From the NCBI GenBank assembly GCA_002421005.1, contig DIJC01000026.1, positions 211,174 through 275,173 on the forward strand: 64,000 nt of DNA, in the 5' to 3' direction. Position numbers and translations under genes: made by a program. Positions 7,351-15,859 of the stretch are shown here, piece after piece. The stretch comes from Enterobacteriaceae bacterium UBA5654 (GTDB lineage: Bacteria > Pseudomonadota > Gammaproteobacteria > Enterobacterales > Enterobacteriaceae). Numbering within the stretch: position 1 is the first letter of the stretch; the number at the start of each line of letters is the position of its first letter. The notes below the pieces were generated by a model. It did no database searches and was not told the origin of the DNA. It was given only the letters and a program-made list of their open reading frames with translations.

Positions 7351-9375
7351 TTAATATTCAAATGTTGCTGTATCGCTTGATTCTATTTTATCCAACATAT
7401 ACCAGGGGCCATCCCACATCCATAGATAATTTATATCAGAGATCACACCACTTTGTGGGATGGTACTACACCATTGAGTGACAATTACCGACAATGACCG
7501 GGGGTTAATTTTATTAACTCCTCCGCCGTTAATATCTATTGCTGCCGATGTTGCACTAATTATCCAGTGGTAGAGCTCACTGTTCTCACTATCCAGGTTG
7601 AATAATTCATTAGTATATAAATAGTCATCAAACGATCCCCATGCAGCATTGCTCACAAATGCTCCATATTCCGCTGGCGTGCGATCTTTCGCCGGTTGAC
7701 CAGCAATCTTTTTGGCAATATTGTCAGGAATAACGAGATTGACCTGGAGCGCAACACCTCCCAGTCCTCCCACCGCCGGATTATTCACCGTATTTTTCCG
7801 GGTCTTTCCTTGCAAACTGTAATCCATGTATTCAGTCGGACTATTCTCAGCAGAGACAGAAGAAATTGCGACGGTCATCCGTGGATATAATTGTCGATAA
7901 TAAATTCCTTTCAAAGCGGCATCATAATCCTCTATGCCAGTCTCTTTAGAGGGTTTGGCTTCCACTTTAGGACATCGCTGTACCGGGAGTCGAATGGCAC
8001 CCGTTTCATCATTTACCCCAGTAAATTCTATCACTGAAGTATTATTAAATGCCTGATAAAACACCGTTGCAGGTGTCACCAGTTCATACTGACCGCCATA
8101 CATATCGGTAAAAGTGCGTGAACCACCAACATCGTTTATACGCCACTGAGCGGCATGTTTACGCGCTGTATTTTCCATAACCACGTTGGCATAGAGCGTG
8201 GCGGTTGTGCCTTTAATCGATGATGGCTGCTCGCTATGACTTTCACCTGACGCGGTTATATCGCTGGTACGCAGATGCAATACGCGATCATCGCTATTGT
8301 CCTGATCCGTGTTGCTTCCCTGGCCTGACATTGATGTCAGGCATAGCGTGCTGAGTCCTGTGCCTTTATCCCAGCACATAGCCGCTTCTTTCGTCGTGCT
8401 ACTCTCATCGCTGGTTATGACCAGACGCTCATTGTCTTGTGCACTTATGCAAGGACCCGGCGTGTTACTCTTTGTGTTCCAGCATAATTTATCTACTGGC
8501 GTTTCCCCGTCAGCGGTCACTTCGGCGCTGGTTTTACTCAGGCTGATGCGCACTCCCAATCGCGTATTTGCCGAGTATTGTCGAGCAAGGTCATGTAAAT
8601 TTGCAGCCGCCTGGCTTAGCTCAAGGGGCTTATTATTCACCTCAACGAGGGCAAACTGACGGTTATCAGTAGATGTACTTCTTACCACCACAGCCTGCAA
8701 ATAACTTAGTCCCTCATTTTGCAGCGCCTTCATCAGCGGATTGGCATAGCCGAGAAAATTCCACTGCTCATCATCATTTCCGGGCTGAGAAAGAAGATAA
8801 AAGTCAACTCTGTCTATTTGGTCAGCCTGCGTGGGATCCGTCTCATTATTGATGAAATCTACACGCTGCAGAATAAAATCGCTTACTTTCTGATTATTAG
8901 CCATCTCACAAGTTAATGGGTTATCCATTAATTTCCGAGGTAACTCCCCTTGTGGTTTACACTCTTTGCCGAGAAACAGGCGTCGGGATTGGCTCGTCGT
9001 CGATGGCGGGGTTGTTTTTAACCCTGACCAATCACTGAAATACTGCCCTGTATTGTTAACCGCATCCTGTAGGGTGCCCTTATTACGTAAATCATAAGGC
9101 GATTGATACGTACCGGTAGAGGATTTGTAGAGCGGGTTGTTCCACGAGCCATTATCACTTTCGAATTCTTTTTGTTTGATAAAACCCATCACACCCGCTA
9201 TCTCACGAGCAATAACATTAGCAGTCGTTTGCTGATTTACCTGAGTGGCTTCTCTTCTTTTATAATTCGCCAGCAGCATCAACATCATACCTATAATGAC
9301 TAACACCACAAGCATTTCAAACAATGTCACACCCACGCTGCGTGAAAATAATCTTAAATGGCGTTGATATCTCAT
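7351..9375 (-). CDS. Large minor pilin (TcpB/CofB/PilV-like), 674 residues
   Basis: A prepilin with a 15-residue leader ending in glycine (RSVG), cleavage before Val16, then VTLFEMLVVLVIIGMML with the conserved Glu at mature position 5 and a 20-residue hydrophobic helix. In TCP-class pili a single minor pilin caps or initiates the fibre and can carry receptor- or substrate-binding domains. CofB is roughly 520 residues and TcpB about 430, so this protein is unusually long. Residues 298–309 and 334–345 repeat the pattern CW[N/D]-x8-C with identical spacing, 36 residues apart. Other cysteines lie near 139, 156, 468 and 636. The C-terminal 200 residues are rich in Gly, Asn and aromatics and may be an adhesin-type tip domain. 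It follows the major pilin after a 71-base gap containing a hairpin. Confidence 0.85.
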   Translation of the reverse strand: MRYQRHLRLFSRSVGVTLFEMLVVLVIIGMMLMLLANYKRREATQVNQQTTANVIAREIAGVMGFIKQKEFESDNGSWNNPLYKSSTGTYQSPYDLRNKGTLQDAVNNTGQYFSDWSGLKTTPPSTTSQSRRLFLGKECKPQGELPRKLMDNPLTCEMANNQKVSDFILQRVDFINNETDPTQADQIDRVDFYLLSQPGNDDEQWNFLGYANPLMKALQNEGLSYLQAVVVRSTSTDNRQFALVEVNNKPLELSQAAANLHDLARQYSANTRLGVRISLSKTSAEVTADGETPVDKLCWNTKSNTPGPCISAQDNERLVITSDESSTTKEAAMCWDKGTGLSTLCLTSMSGQGSNTDQDNSDDRVLHLRTSDITASGESHSEQPSSIKGTTATLYANVVMENTARKHAAQWRINDVGGSRTFTDMYGGQYELVTPATVFYQAFNNTSVIEFTGVNDETGAIRLPVQRCPKVEAKPSKETGIEDYDAALKGIYYRQLYPRMTVAISSVSAENSPTEYMDYSLQGKTRKNTVNNPAVGGLGGVALQVNLVIPDNIAKKIAGQPAKDRTPAEYGAFVSNAAWGSFDDYLYTNELFNLDSENSELYHWIISATSAAIDINGGGVNKINPRSLSVIVTQWCSTIPQSGVISDINYLWMWDGPWYMLDKIESSDTATFEY

Positions 9376-9397
9376 TAATTGTAATCCATATATACAG

Positions 9398-9421
9398 TAC
9401 CTCCCCCAAATGGGAGAGGTA
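9398..9421 (-). terminator. Hairpin between major and minor pilin genes
   Basis: An inverted repeat (TACCTC…GAGGTA, extended by CCC/GGG around a bulged A) lies in the 71-base gap after the major pilin stop. No T-run follows on the minus strand. It therefore looks like an attenuator or mRNA-stabilising stem, not a full terminator. This would favour pilin over downstream gene expression, as reported for similar hairpins after major pilin genes. Confidence 0.5.
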
Positions 9422-9446
9422 TTAGTAGTTAAAAAACTATTTAAAA

Positions 9447-10145
9447 TTAACGGCTACCTAAAACAACGCCGTTTGCGCCATTCTGATCCGCACAGACTTC
9501 TGCGGTATTGGCAATATAGTTAGGCGTCAGATTAGAACCAACAGTAGATTTCAAAACCGCACCGGTTGCTGGTGAGTTCAGCGCTTTGGTATCGTCCACA
9601 CCGCTGTCCGCACCTGGTAAAGCACCTTCAATAGTCTCAACATAATCCCAGTCACTACCTACCTGACTTACGAAGGAACGGCACTGCTCCTGGTCCAGTC
9701 CGTTAACCACAACAACAAAAGCTTTACCTGCAGTACCGGTAGAATCCGTCAGTGCAGGATGAACTTCGAGCGGGTCACGCGAGAAGGAGTTGATGGCTTC
9801 TTGCGGGGTCAGTTTACCCATTTTAACCATTGCAATAATTGGGTTATCAATGGTAGAGGCAGCCAGGTCGTCCTGCGCTACGGCCACAATTGAGTTATAA
9901 GTGTCTGGATAACCACTATTTTTGTAAACATCATTCATGGAAACACGAACGGTGTTTGTGCTATCCGCAACACCAGTAATATCCTGAGAGGTAAACGCAC
10001 GTTGCGCCAGAATTACCACACCCGCAGCAATAATACCAATAATACCCAGAACAATGATGATTTCCAATAATGTTACACCTTCTTGCTTTTTCAGTTCCTG
10101 ATAGCGAGAAGCTTTTCTTTTCCATGAATTGATCATGTTTTTCAT
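9447..10145 (-). CDS. Major type IVb pilin (CofA/TcpA/LngA-like)
   Basis: The structural subunit of the pilus: 232 residues with a 23-residue basic leader ending EG, cleaved before Val24. The mature N-terminus VTLLEIIIVLGIIGIIAAGVV has the conserved Glu5 and hydrophobic assembly helix. The long leader and mature length of 209 residues are typical of class IVb pilins (CofA, about 208). Two cysteines near residues 156 (QEQCRSF) and 219 (AEVCADQ) should form the D-region disulfide. An AAGGGAA-like ribosome site precedes the ATG. First gene of the operon, so probably the most abundantly expressed. Confidence 0.92.
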   Translation of the reverse strand: MKNMINSWKRKASRYQELKKQEGVTLLEIIIVLGIIGIIAAGVVILAQRAFTSQDITGVADSTNTVRVSMNDVYKNSGYPDTYNSIVAVAQDDLAASTIDNPIIAMVKMGKLTPQEAINSFSRDPLEVHPALTDSTGTAGKAFVVVVNGLDQEQCRSFVSQVGSDWDYVETIEGALPGADSGVDDTKALNSPATGAVLKSTVGSNLTPNYIANTAEVCADQNGANGVVLGSR

Positions 10146-10651
10146 TTTTAATTCCCTTATTAAAATAATTTACTAATACGGCTTGCTAAAAATAACCTTT
10201 AGCGGGATTGATTATGGAACCAATCCTTCAGGAAAACAATCACATCGGCCTGGTCAGGAAATTTTTAGGAATATATAAAGATTTGTAACAAAAAAACATA
10301 ATCCGTATGAACCATACAAATCTCATACATCACCGCAGCCTATTTTTCGAAGACGACTCATATAGATAAATATATATAGTGAGCTGATAAATAATGAGGC
10401 GTAATTCAGCTACCTTGATAATATTTGCGCGGAAAAATAATGCTATTTAAGCATTATTATAGGTACACATTATTAAACTGAATGAAAGAATATTTTATTA
10501 GTGGTTGGTATTCGGTGTTTAGGGAAGATGCAGATGTGGACTAAAAGAAGATAGCAAAAGGCCTCAGCCGTGACAGGAGATTTGATTAAAAATGATAATA
10601 CATTACTAAAATCGGTTGTTGACCACCCTCACTGAGCGTATTTCAACCAAA
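10146..10651 (-). other. AT-rich leader and promoter region of the pilus operon
   Basis: About 500 bases without a supported gene separate the mukB terminator from the major pilin. The stretch is AT-rich and should carry the pilus promoter(s) and a long leader. A TATAAT hexamer on the minus strand (10461 to 10456) is the best −10 candidate, but no good −35 is seen at normal spacing, which suggests activator dependence. No adjacent AraC-type regulator is present in the window. No tRNA or recognisable attachment site is visible here. Confidence 0.5.
10436..10461 (-). promoter_or_regulatory. Inverted repeat overlapping a candidate −10 box
   Basis: AATAATGC and GCATTATT form a perfect 8-base inverted repeat around a 7-base centre. 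Its right arm shares bases with the minus-strand TATAAT. This arrangement would suit an operator for a dimeric regulator of the pilus operon. The assignment is positional only; transcription start data are needed. Confidence 0.35.
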
Positions 10652-10679
10652 ATTAAAAAGGGCGACATTGCTGTCGCCC
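10652..10679 (-). terminator. Rho-independent terminator of the muk operon
   Basis: GGGCGACA and TGTCGCCC pair around a 4-base loop, followed on the minus strand by TTTTTAATTTT. It lies 28 bases after the mukB stop and marks the boundary between conserved chromosome and the pilus island. Confidence 0.85.
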
Positions 10680-10706
10680 CTCCTCTGGTCACATATCCTT
10701 TATCAG

Positions 10707-13700
10707 TCAGGACGCGTCCGCTGTTCCCGGCAACGGTTCCGGGAGCTGTGGGGCAAACCCACGCAGGCCCACGACGTGCACGTGTTCGGTATTCTGGAAA
10801 ACCTTACGCACCAGCTTGTACGTTGTGCCTTTTTCCGGGCTGATATTTTCGGGCGCGGCGATAATCAGCTGCATTTCCAGACGGTCACACAGTTCGAACA
10901 GCGTGGCGATGGAGCGCGCATCCAGACGAGCCGCTTCATCAAGGAACAACAGGCGGCACGGTGAAATATCTTTACCGCGCAGGCGGCGGGATTCATCTTC
11001 CCAGCTCTGCACCACCATCACCAGAATTGACATCCCGGTACCAATCGCTTCCCCGGTTGACAGCGCGCCGGACTCCGCACGCAGCCAGCCGTCCGAGCCA
11101 CGGTTAACTTCGACTTCCATTTCCAGATAGTTGCGGTAGTCGAGCAACTCCTCGCCGATGGTTTGCGGCGTGCGCTGTCCCATGTCGATTTGTGGATTGA
11201 GGCGCTGATACAGTTTCGCCAGCGCTTCGGAGAAGGTCAGACGGTTGCTGTTAAACAGATCCTGATGCTGTTCATGTTGCTCGGAAAGAACATCCAGCAG
11301 TGTGGCATGGGCTTCGCGAATATTTACGTTCAGCCGCACGCTGTTAACCTGACCAAAGGAGACGCTTTGCAGTCCCTGATTGAGCATCCGAATGCGATTC
11401 TGCTCGCGCTGGATGGTCTTGCGGATAATATTCGCCGCACTCTTCGAACTGATTGCCAGTTTCTGCTCGCGGGTGGTCAGCTCCTCCGTCAGGCGACTGA
11501 GTTCGATTTCCATCTGTTCAATGGCTTCAACCGGATCGTCAGTACGAATGATATCCTGACGGATACGCTCGCGCAGATGCTGATAAACCGCGACAAAGAA
11601 CTGGATTTTACGTTCAGGACGTTTCGGATCTTCGGACATACGCAGTACGTCACGCAAATGTTCGTTATCCGCCACCGCCAGACGCAACGCGCCAAGCGCC
11701 TTATCCGACATCGAACGCAGTTCATCAGCCGACAGGTAGGCCAGCTCGCGGCGGTGCAGACGGCGCTCGACGTTGTTGTCTTTGACCAGTCGCATTACCG
11801 CACACCAGCCCGCTTTCGCCGTCACTACCTGTTCGCGCATGGCGAGATAATCCCGCTCCAGCGTGCGCAGTTTACGGGTCAGGTTATCCATTTCCGCTTC
11901 GCAGAAGGTCAGCGCTTTTTCCAGCTGATTGCGCCGCGAACGGTTGTTGCTCAGCTGGGCATGTAATGCATCGCGACGACTGCGCGCGCGTTCTTCTGCG
12001 CCGCTGTCGGCACGCACGCCGATGTCCTGAAGCTCTTTATGCAGATCGCCCAGCAGCTCTTTTTTGGTGTCATACGAACTTTTCAGCGAGGCCAGTACCT
12101 GATTGTACTGGCTCAGCTGCGCGGCGTGTCCGCGCATGGCTTCACGGGCGCGGGTACGTTCCCCTTCCGCCTGTTCAAGACGCTGGCGCAGTTTTTCGTT
12201 AAGATCGCTGTTGCCGTTGAGCATTTCCGCAGAATCAGAATAGCCAAAGTGCGCCCGACGCTGGACCACTTCGGTTAAGGCGAACGCCTGCTGGCGCGCC
12301 TCACGCTGCGTTTGCTGCGACCAGGCGTAATCTTCTTTGAGCTGTTCAAATTGTTCAGGATCGCTTTGCAGGACCGACACCAGCGGCTCCAGCTTCGCCA
12401 GCTGATTGCCATACGTCTGGATAAAGCGCGCGGCTTCCTGGGCCTCATCAAGACGTTCCTGAATTTCATCTACCCGGTCAGCCAGCGTTTCATCGCCCAA
12501 CAGACTGAGATTCGGCAGCAGGCGGTTAAGCTGGGAAACGCCCTCTTTCGCCAAATCGAACTGCGCACGCTGCTGCTGATTATCACTTTCATGATTCGTC
12601 AGCGCCCGCTCCAGTTCACCGCGACGGCTGGTCAACTGGCGCAGCTCCAGTTCCGGGTCGGCATCAAAAGCGACCGCCAGATGACTGCCAATGAAGCGGC
12701 TAAACGCCTGATGCAGACGCTGGGTTTTCTGCACGTCAAAAGAAAGCGTGGCGAAACGTTCGGAAAGCGTTTCACGCTCGGTATGCAGCGCCTCAATGCG
12801 GCTTTCCCGCGCGGCGCGACCAAACAGCGGCACCGTCGGGAAACGCGAGTAGCGCCACTGGCGGTCAGCAATTTTGACGACCACCGCTTTCTCAAGCTCA
12901 TCAACGGCAAAGACGCTATCGTCGAACGACTGCGGATCGCCCTCAATGAGGTATAAATCTTCCGGGCAGTCTTCCAGCCCGGCAAGCTGTTCGCTCAGCA
13001 GTGAGAGATCCGGTACCACAATCGCGTGACGTGACGGGCCGTACAGCGCAGAGAAGTACGGCGCATCTTCCAGGCTGACATCATCATAGATTTCAGACAA
13101 CAGCACGCCGCCAAAGCGTTCAGCCAGCGCGTTAAGACGCTGGTCTTCCGAACCGCCCGGCTGGCTGAGACGCTCAATTTCTTCGTCAACCGCATTTTTG
13201 CGCGCGCCCACTTCGTCGCGCTCAACGATGGCTTCCCGCTCGCGCTCCAGAAGTTGTTGCAGGTATTCCGTCACGTCCTGACCGGATTCGAACTCTTCAC
13301 CACACTGCTCGGAAAGCTGATTCAGGCTGCTCTGCGCCGCCAGCCAGATCGGGGCACGCTTTTGCAATTTCTGAATGCGCGCCAGGATCTGCTCCAGCTC
13401 CTGACGCAGATTCATCCGTTTTTCATGCGCGTTTGAGACGCTATCGGAAAGGTCAGCGATGCGGGCTTCCAGTTCCTGATGCAGCGCTTCCAGCTCGTCA
13501 AGGTCGTAGCGTTTGCCCTGGCGTTTATTAAACTCCGAAAGCATCCGCTCCGCGTCCTGCTGCTGGCGCAGACGCTGCTCCAGTTCGGTCAGGCGGCTGC
13601 GCAGCGGCTGCGCCTGCTCTGCCAGATGACGCTGGTTGACGCCGTCGCGTAACAGCTCGCGGGCAATGTCCCACGCTTCATCGCGTGCCAGCGGGCCGTT

Positions 13701-15155
13701 GATCGCCTCCACCAGCTGAAACGCCTGTTCAAACTGTTTGTGCGCGGTTTGCGCCACGCTCATTTTTTGTTCCAAGGACAGCAGGCGCTCGGTGGCTTCC
13801 TGCTCTTTCGCCTGGAACGTTTCCAGCCACTCTTCCGCGCTGTCCTGGGTCAGATCCGGCAAATGGCACAGTTCACGCGCGCGCTGTAAGGCCTGCAGTG
13901 CCTGATTGTACTGAATAGCGCGGGTTTGCTGGACGTCGAGCGCCTGCTGATAATCTGCAAGCTGGTTTTTCAGCTCGTCCACTTCCAGCTCGGCGGCTTC
14001 GGCTCTGGCTTCGTTATCTTCCTGGCGATCTACCGCTTCAGCTACAACTTCATTCTGCTCTTCAAGACGGATTTGCAGCTCTTCCAGATCCGACTCGTAA
14101 CGTTCAATTTTTTCCTGCTGGCGCAGCGCGGTTTGCACCAGGTTCAGATGATCGCTGGCCGCCTGATAATCGGCTTCCAGATCGCCTTCCGCCCCGTTGT
14201 GCTCCTGCAATTCGCGGGCCATCTCAACATGCTTGTACTGTTCAGCCGCCAGCTTTTGCCGGGAGGTGAACAGTTCGCGGCGGAATTCCAGTGCTTTATC
14301 AAGATGCACCCGGCGTTCGTTGGCATGACGCATATAATCCGCCGCCACGTAGTCGGTGGCTTCGGAGATCAAATGTTTGAACAGATCGCGATCCGACTGG
14401 GTGACGCGGATGGCTTCCAGTGTCATGCGGTTTTCGCGCAGCGCGGCTTCCATATCCTGAAACGCCTTACGCACCCCGCTGTTCTCTGGCAGTAAATAAT
14501 CGCGCAGGGAGCGGGTAATGGCGCTGGAGATCCCGCCGTACAACGAGGCTTCAATCAGACGATAATATTTACTGCGATCCGATGCAGAACGCAGGCGGCG
14601 CGCAACCACGCCCAAATCGAACATGAGCGAGTGGTAGTCGGTGATGGAGTTGAACTGCTTAAACTGCACCCCTTCCATCTCTTCCAGCTTGTCTTTCAGC
14701 TCCTGGAGGGTCAGCACCCGCGCCTGACGTTCGTTCAGCGTCTCCGTCAGCAGTTCGGTCGGCACCGCCGACATCGGCAGCCCCTGGATGGCAAAAGGTT
14801 TGATATCGACTTTGCGATCGCGCCCCGCGACCTGCTGCAAACGCACGCCGACCACCACGCGCTGGTGGCGCGAGTTAACGACGTCGAGCAGTGAATAACA
14901 GACCCCGGCTTTTAATTTTCCGTGCAGACCCTTGTCGCGCGAACCACTGGTAGCCCCCGCTTCGGTGGTATTACGGAAATGCAGCAGCGTCAGATCGGGG
15001 ATCAGCGCCGTGACGAAGGCCGCCATCGTCGTTGACTTACCGGCACCGTTACCGCCGGACAGCGTGGTGACCAGCTCATCCAGGTCAAAGGTCCGGGCAA
15101 AAAAGCCGTTCCAGTTAATCAGCGTTAGCGAACGAAATTTTCCGCGTTCAATCAT
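10707..15155 (-). CDS. mukB: Chromosome partition protein MukB (SMC-like)
   Basis: The SMC-type ATPase of the MukBEF condensin, which loops and segregates the chromosome. It has 1482 residues, close to the 1486 of E. coli. Walker A GGNGAGKS is at residues 34–41. Long coiled-coil arms flank the central hinge (about 650–800). The C-terminal head has the signature LSTGEAIGTGMSILVM and Walker B CRLLFLDEAARLD. The start overlaps the mukE stop as TAATG. Last gene of cmoM-mukF-mukE-mukB, followed by a strong terminator. Confidence 0.98.
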   Translation of the reverse strand: MIERGKFRSLTLINWNGFFARTFDLDELVTTLSGGNGAGKSTTMAAFVTALIPDLTLLHFRNTTEAGATSGSRDKGLHGKLKAGVCYSLLDVVNSRHQRVVVGVRLQQVAGRDRKVDIKPFAIQGLPMSAVPTELLTETLNERQARVLTLQELKDKLEEMEGVQFKQFNSITDYHSLMFDLGVVARRLRSASDRSKYYRLIEASLYGGISSAITRSLRDYLLPENSGVRKAFQDMEAALRENRMTLEAIRVTQSDRDLFKHLISEATDYVAADYMRHANERRVHLDKALEFRRELFTSRQKLAAEQYKHVEMARELQEHNGAEGDLEADYQAASDHLNLVQTALRQQEKIERYESDLEELQIRLEEQNEVVAEAVDRQEDNEARAEAAELEVDELKNQLADYQQALDVQQTRAIQYNQALQALQRARELCHLPDLTQDSAEEWLETFQAKEQEATERLLSLEQKMSVAQTAHKQFEQAFQLVEAINGPLARDEAWDIARELLRDGVNQRHLAEQAQPLRSRLTELEQRLRQQQDAERMLSEFNKRQGKRYDLDELEALHQELEARIADLSDSVSNAHEKRMNLRQELEQILARIQKLQKRAPIWLAAQSSLNQLSEQCGEEFESGQDVTEYLQQLLEREREAIVERDEVGARKNAVDEEIERLSQPGGSEDQRLNALAERFGGVLLSEIYDDVSLEDAPYFSALYGPSRHAIVVPDLSLLSEQLAGLEDCPEDLYLIEGDPQSFDDSVFAVDELEKAVVVKIADRQWRYSRFPTVPLFGRAARESRIEALHTERETLSERFATLSFDVQKTQRLHQAFSRFIGSHLAVAFDADPELELRQLTSRRGELERALTNHESDNQQQRAQFDLAKEGVSQLNRLLPNLSLLGDETLADRVDEIQERLDEAQEAARFIQTYGNQLAKLEPLVSVLQSDPEQFEQLKEDYAWSQQTQREARQQAFALTEVVQRRAHFGYSDSAEMLNGNSDLNEKLRQRLEQAEGERTRAREAMRGHAAQLSQYNQVLASLKSSYDTKKELLGDLHKELQDIGVRADSGAEERARSRRDALHAQLSNNRSRRNQLEKALTFCEAEMDNLTRKLRTLERDYLAMREQVVTAKAGWCAVMRLVKDNNVERRLHRRELAYLSADELRSMSDKALGALRLAVADNEHLRDVLRMSEDPKRPERKIQFFVAVYQHLRERIRQDIIRTDDPVEAIEQMEIELSRLTEELTTREQKLAISSKSAANIIRKTIQREQNRIRMLNQGLQSVSFGQVNSVRLNVNIREAHATLLDVLSEQHEQHQDLFNSNRLTFSEALAKLYQRLNPQIDMGQRTPQTIGEELLDYRNYLEMEVEVNRGSDGWLRAESGALSTGEAIGTGMSILVMVVQSWEDESRRLRGKDISPCRLLFLDEAARLDARSIATLFELCDRLEMQLIIAAPENISPEKGTTYKLVRKVFQNTEHVHVVGLRGFAPQLPEPLPGTADAS

Positions 15156-15859
15156 TATTCTTCCTCCCCGCTATCTGGCTGATTCTCTTCGGCCTCATCA
15201 TTGAGTTGCAGATGGTTTTCAATCGGCATCGCTTCACCATCGCGGATCATGCGCAGCTGGGCTTCACGCGGATCGTCGCCGCTGCGCACGTCAGCACCGA
15301 AGCGGAAGACCGATTCGGTGATGCGGAATTTGCTGCTGTCGTGCCCCATAAACCACACCATCCCCAGACGGCGCAGGCGGTTGAGCGAGGAGCGCACTTT
15401 TTCCTGGAGCTTTTGCCGATCGACGTCAGAGCCGGTCGAACGGTTGTTAACCAGCTTCAGCAGCTTGCTTTCGTCGGCGAGGGTAAGCAGTTCATCATAC
15501 AGTTCCTGCTGGGTGAAAATGCCTTCGTTGGCCAGACGTTCCGGGCTAAGGTAGAGGTAGCAAAGAATTTTGCCGACCATCATATCCAGCTCGGAAAGCA
15601 CCGAACGCGGGATCAGCGTCGTCGAGCGCGGGCGCAGGTAGAAAAAACCTTCCGGTGCGCGGATCAGTTCGACGTTATAGCGGGCATAAAATTCTTCCAG
15701 GTATTCCTGGAAATCCATCAGAAAGGCGTGATTGTCCAGCTCATCAAGACCGATGTGGCGACCCGCACGCAGGGCGCTATCCAGCGCCGGAAAAAGCGGA
15801 TTTGCCAGAGCCTGTGCCATTTTAGCTGGCATCATTTGTTCAATATTTGTCAATGACAT
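15155..15859 (-). CDS. mukE: Condensin subunit MukE
   Basis: The kite-family winged-helix subunit that binds MukF and, with it, the MukB heads. The start MSLTNIEQ gives 234 residues, the same as the long E. coli form, and overlaps the mukF stop by 20 bases. A shorter start at MPAKMAQ, nine residues in, is possible. An upstream open stretch is ignored because it lies inside mukF and has no family similarity. The sequence is nearly identical to E. coli MukE from ALANPLFPALDSALR to the acidic tail NQPDSGEEE. Confidence 0.96.
   Translation of the reverse strand: MSLTNIEQMMPAKMAQALANPLFPALDSALRAGRHIGLDELDNHAFLMDFQEYLEEFYARYNVELIRAPEGFFYLRPRSTTLIPRSVLSELDMMVGKILCYLYLSPERLANEGIFTQQELYDELLTLADESKLLKLVNNRSTGSDVDRQKLQEKVRSSLNRLRRLGMVWFMGHDSSKFRITESVFRFGADVRSGDDPREAQLRMIRDGEAMPIENHLQLNDEAEENQPDSGEEE

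Noticed and set aside
9381..9397. LexA-like CTGTATATATGG near the pilin/minor-pilin gap
   Set aside because: The second half-site ACAG is missing at the required spacing.
11163..11966. 267-codon open frame opposite mukB, with others nearby
   Set aside because: Fully inside mukB, whose sequence is unmistakable; no independent evidence for coding.
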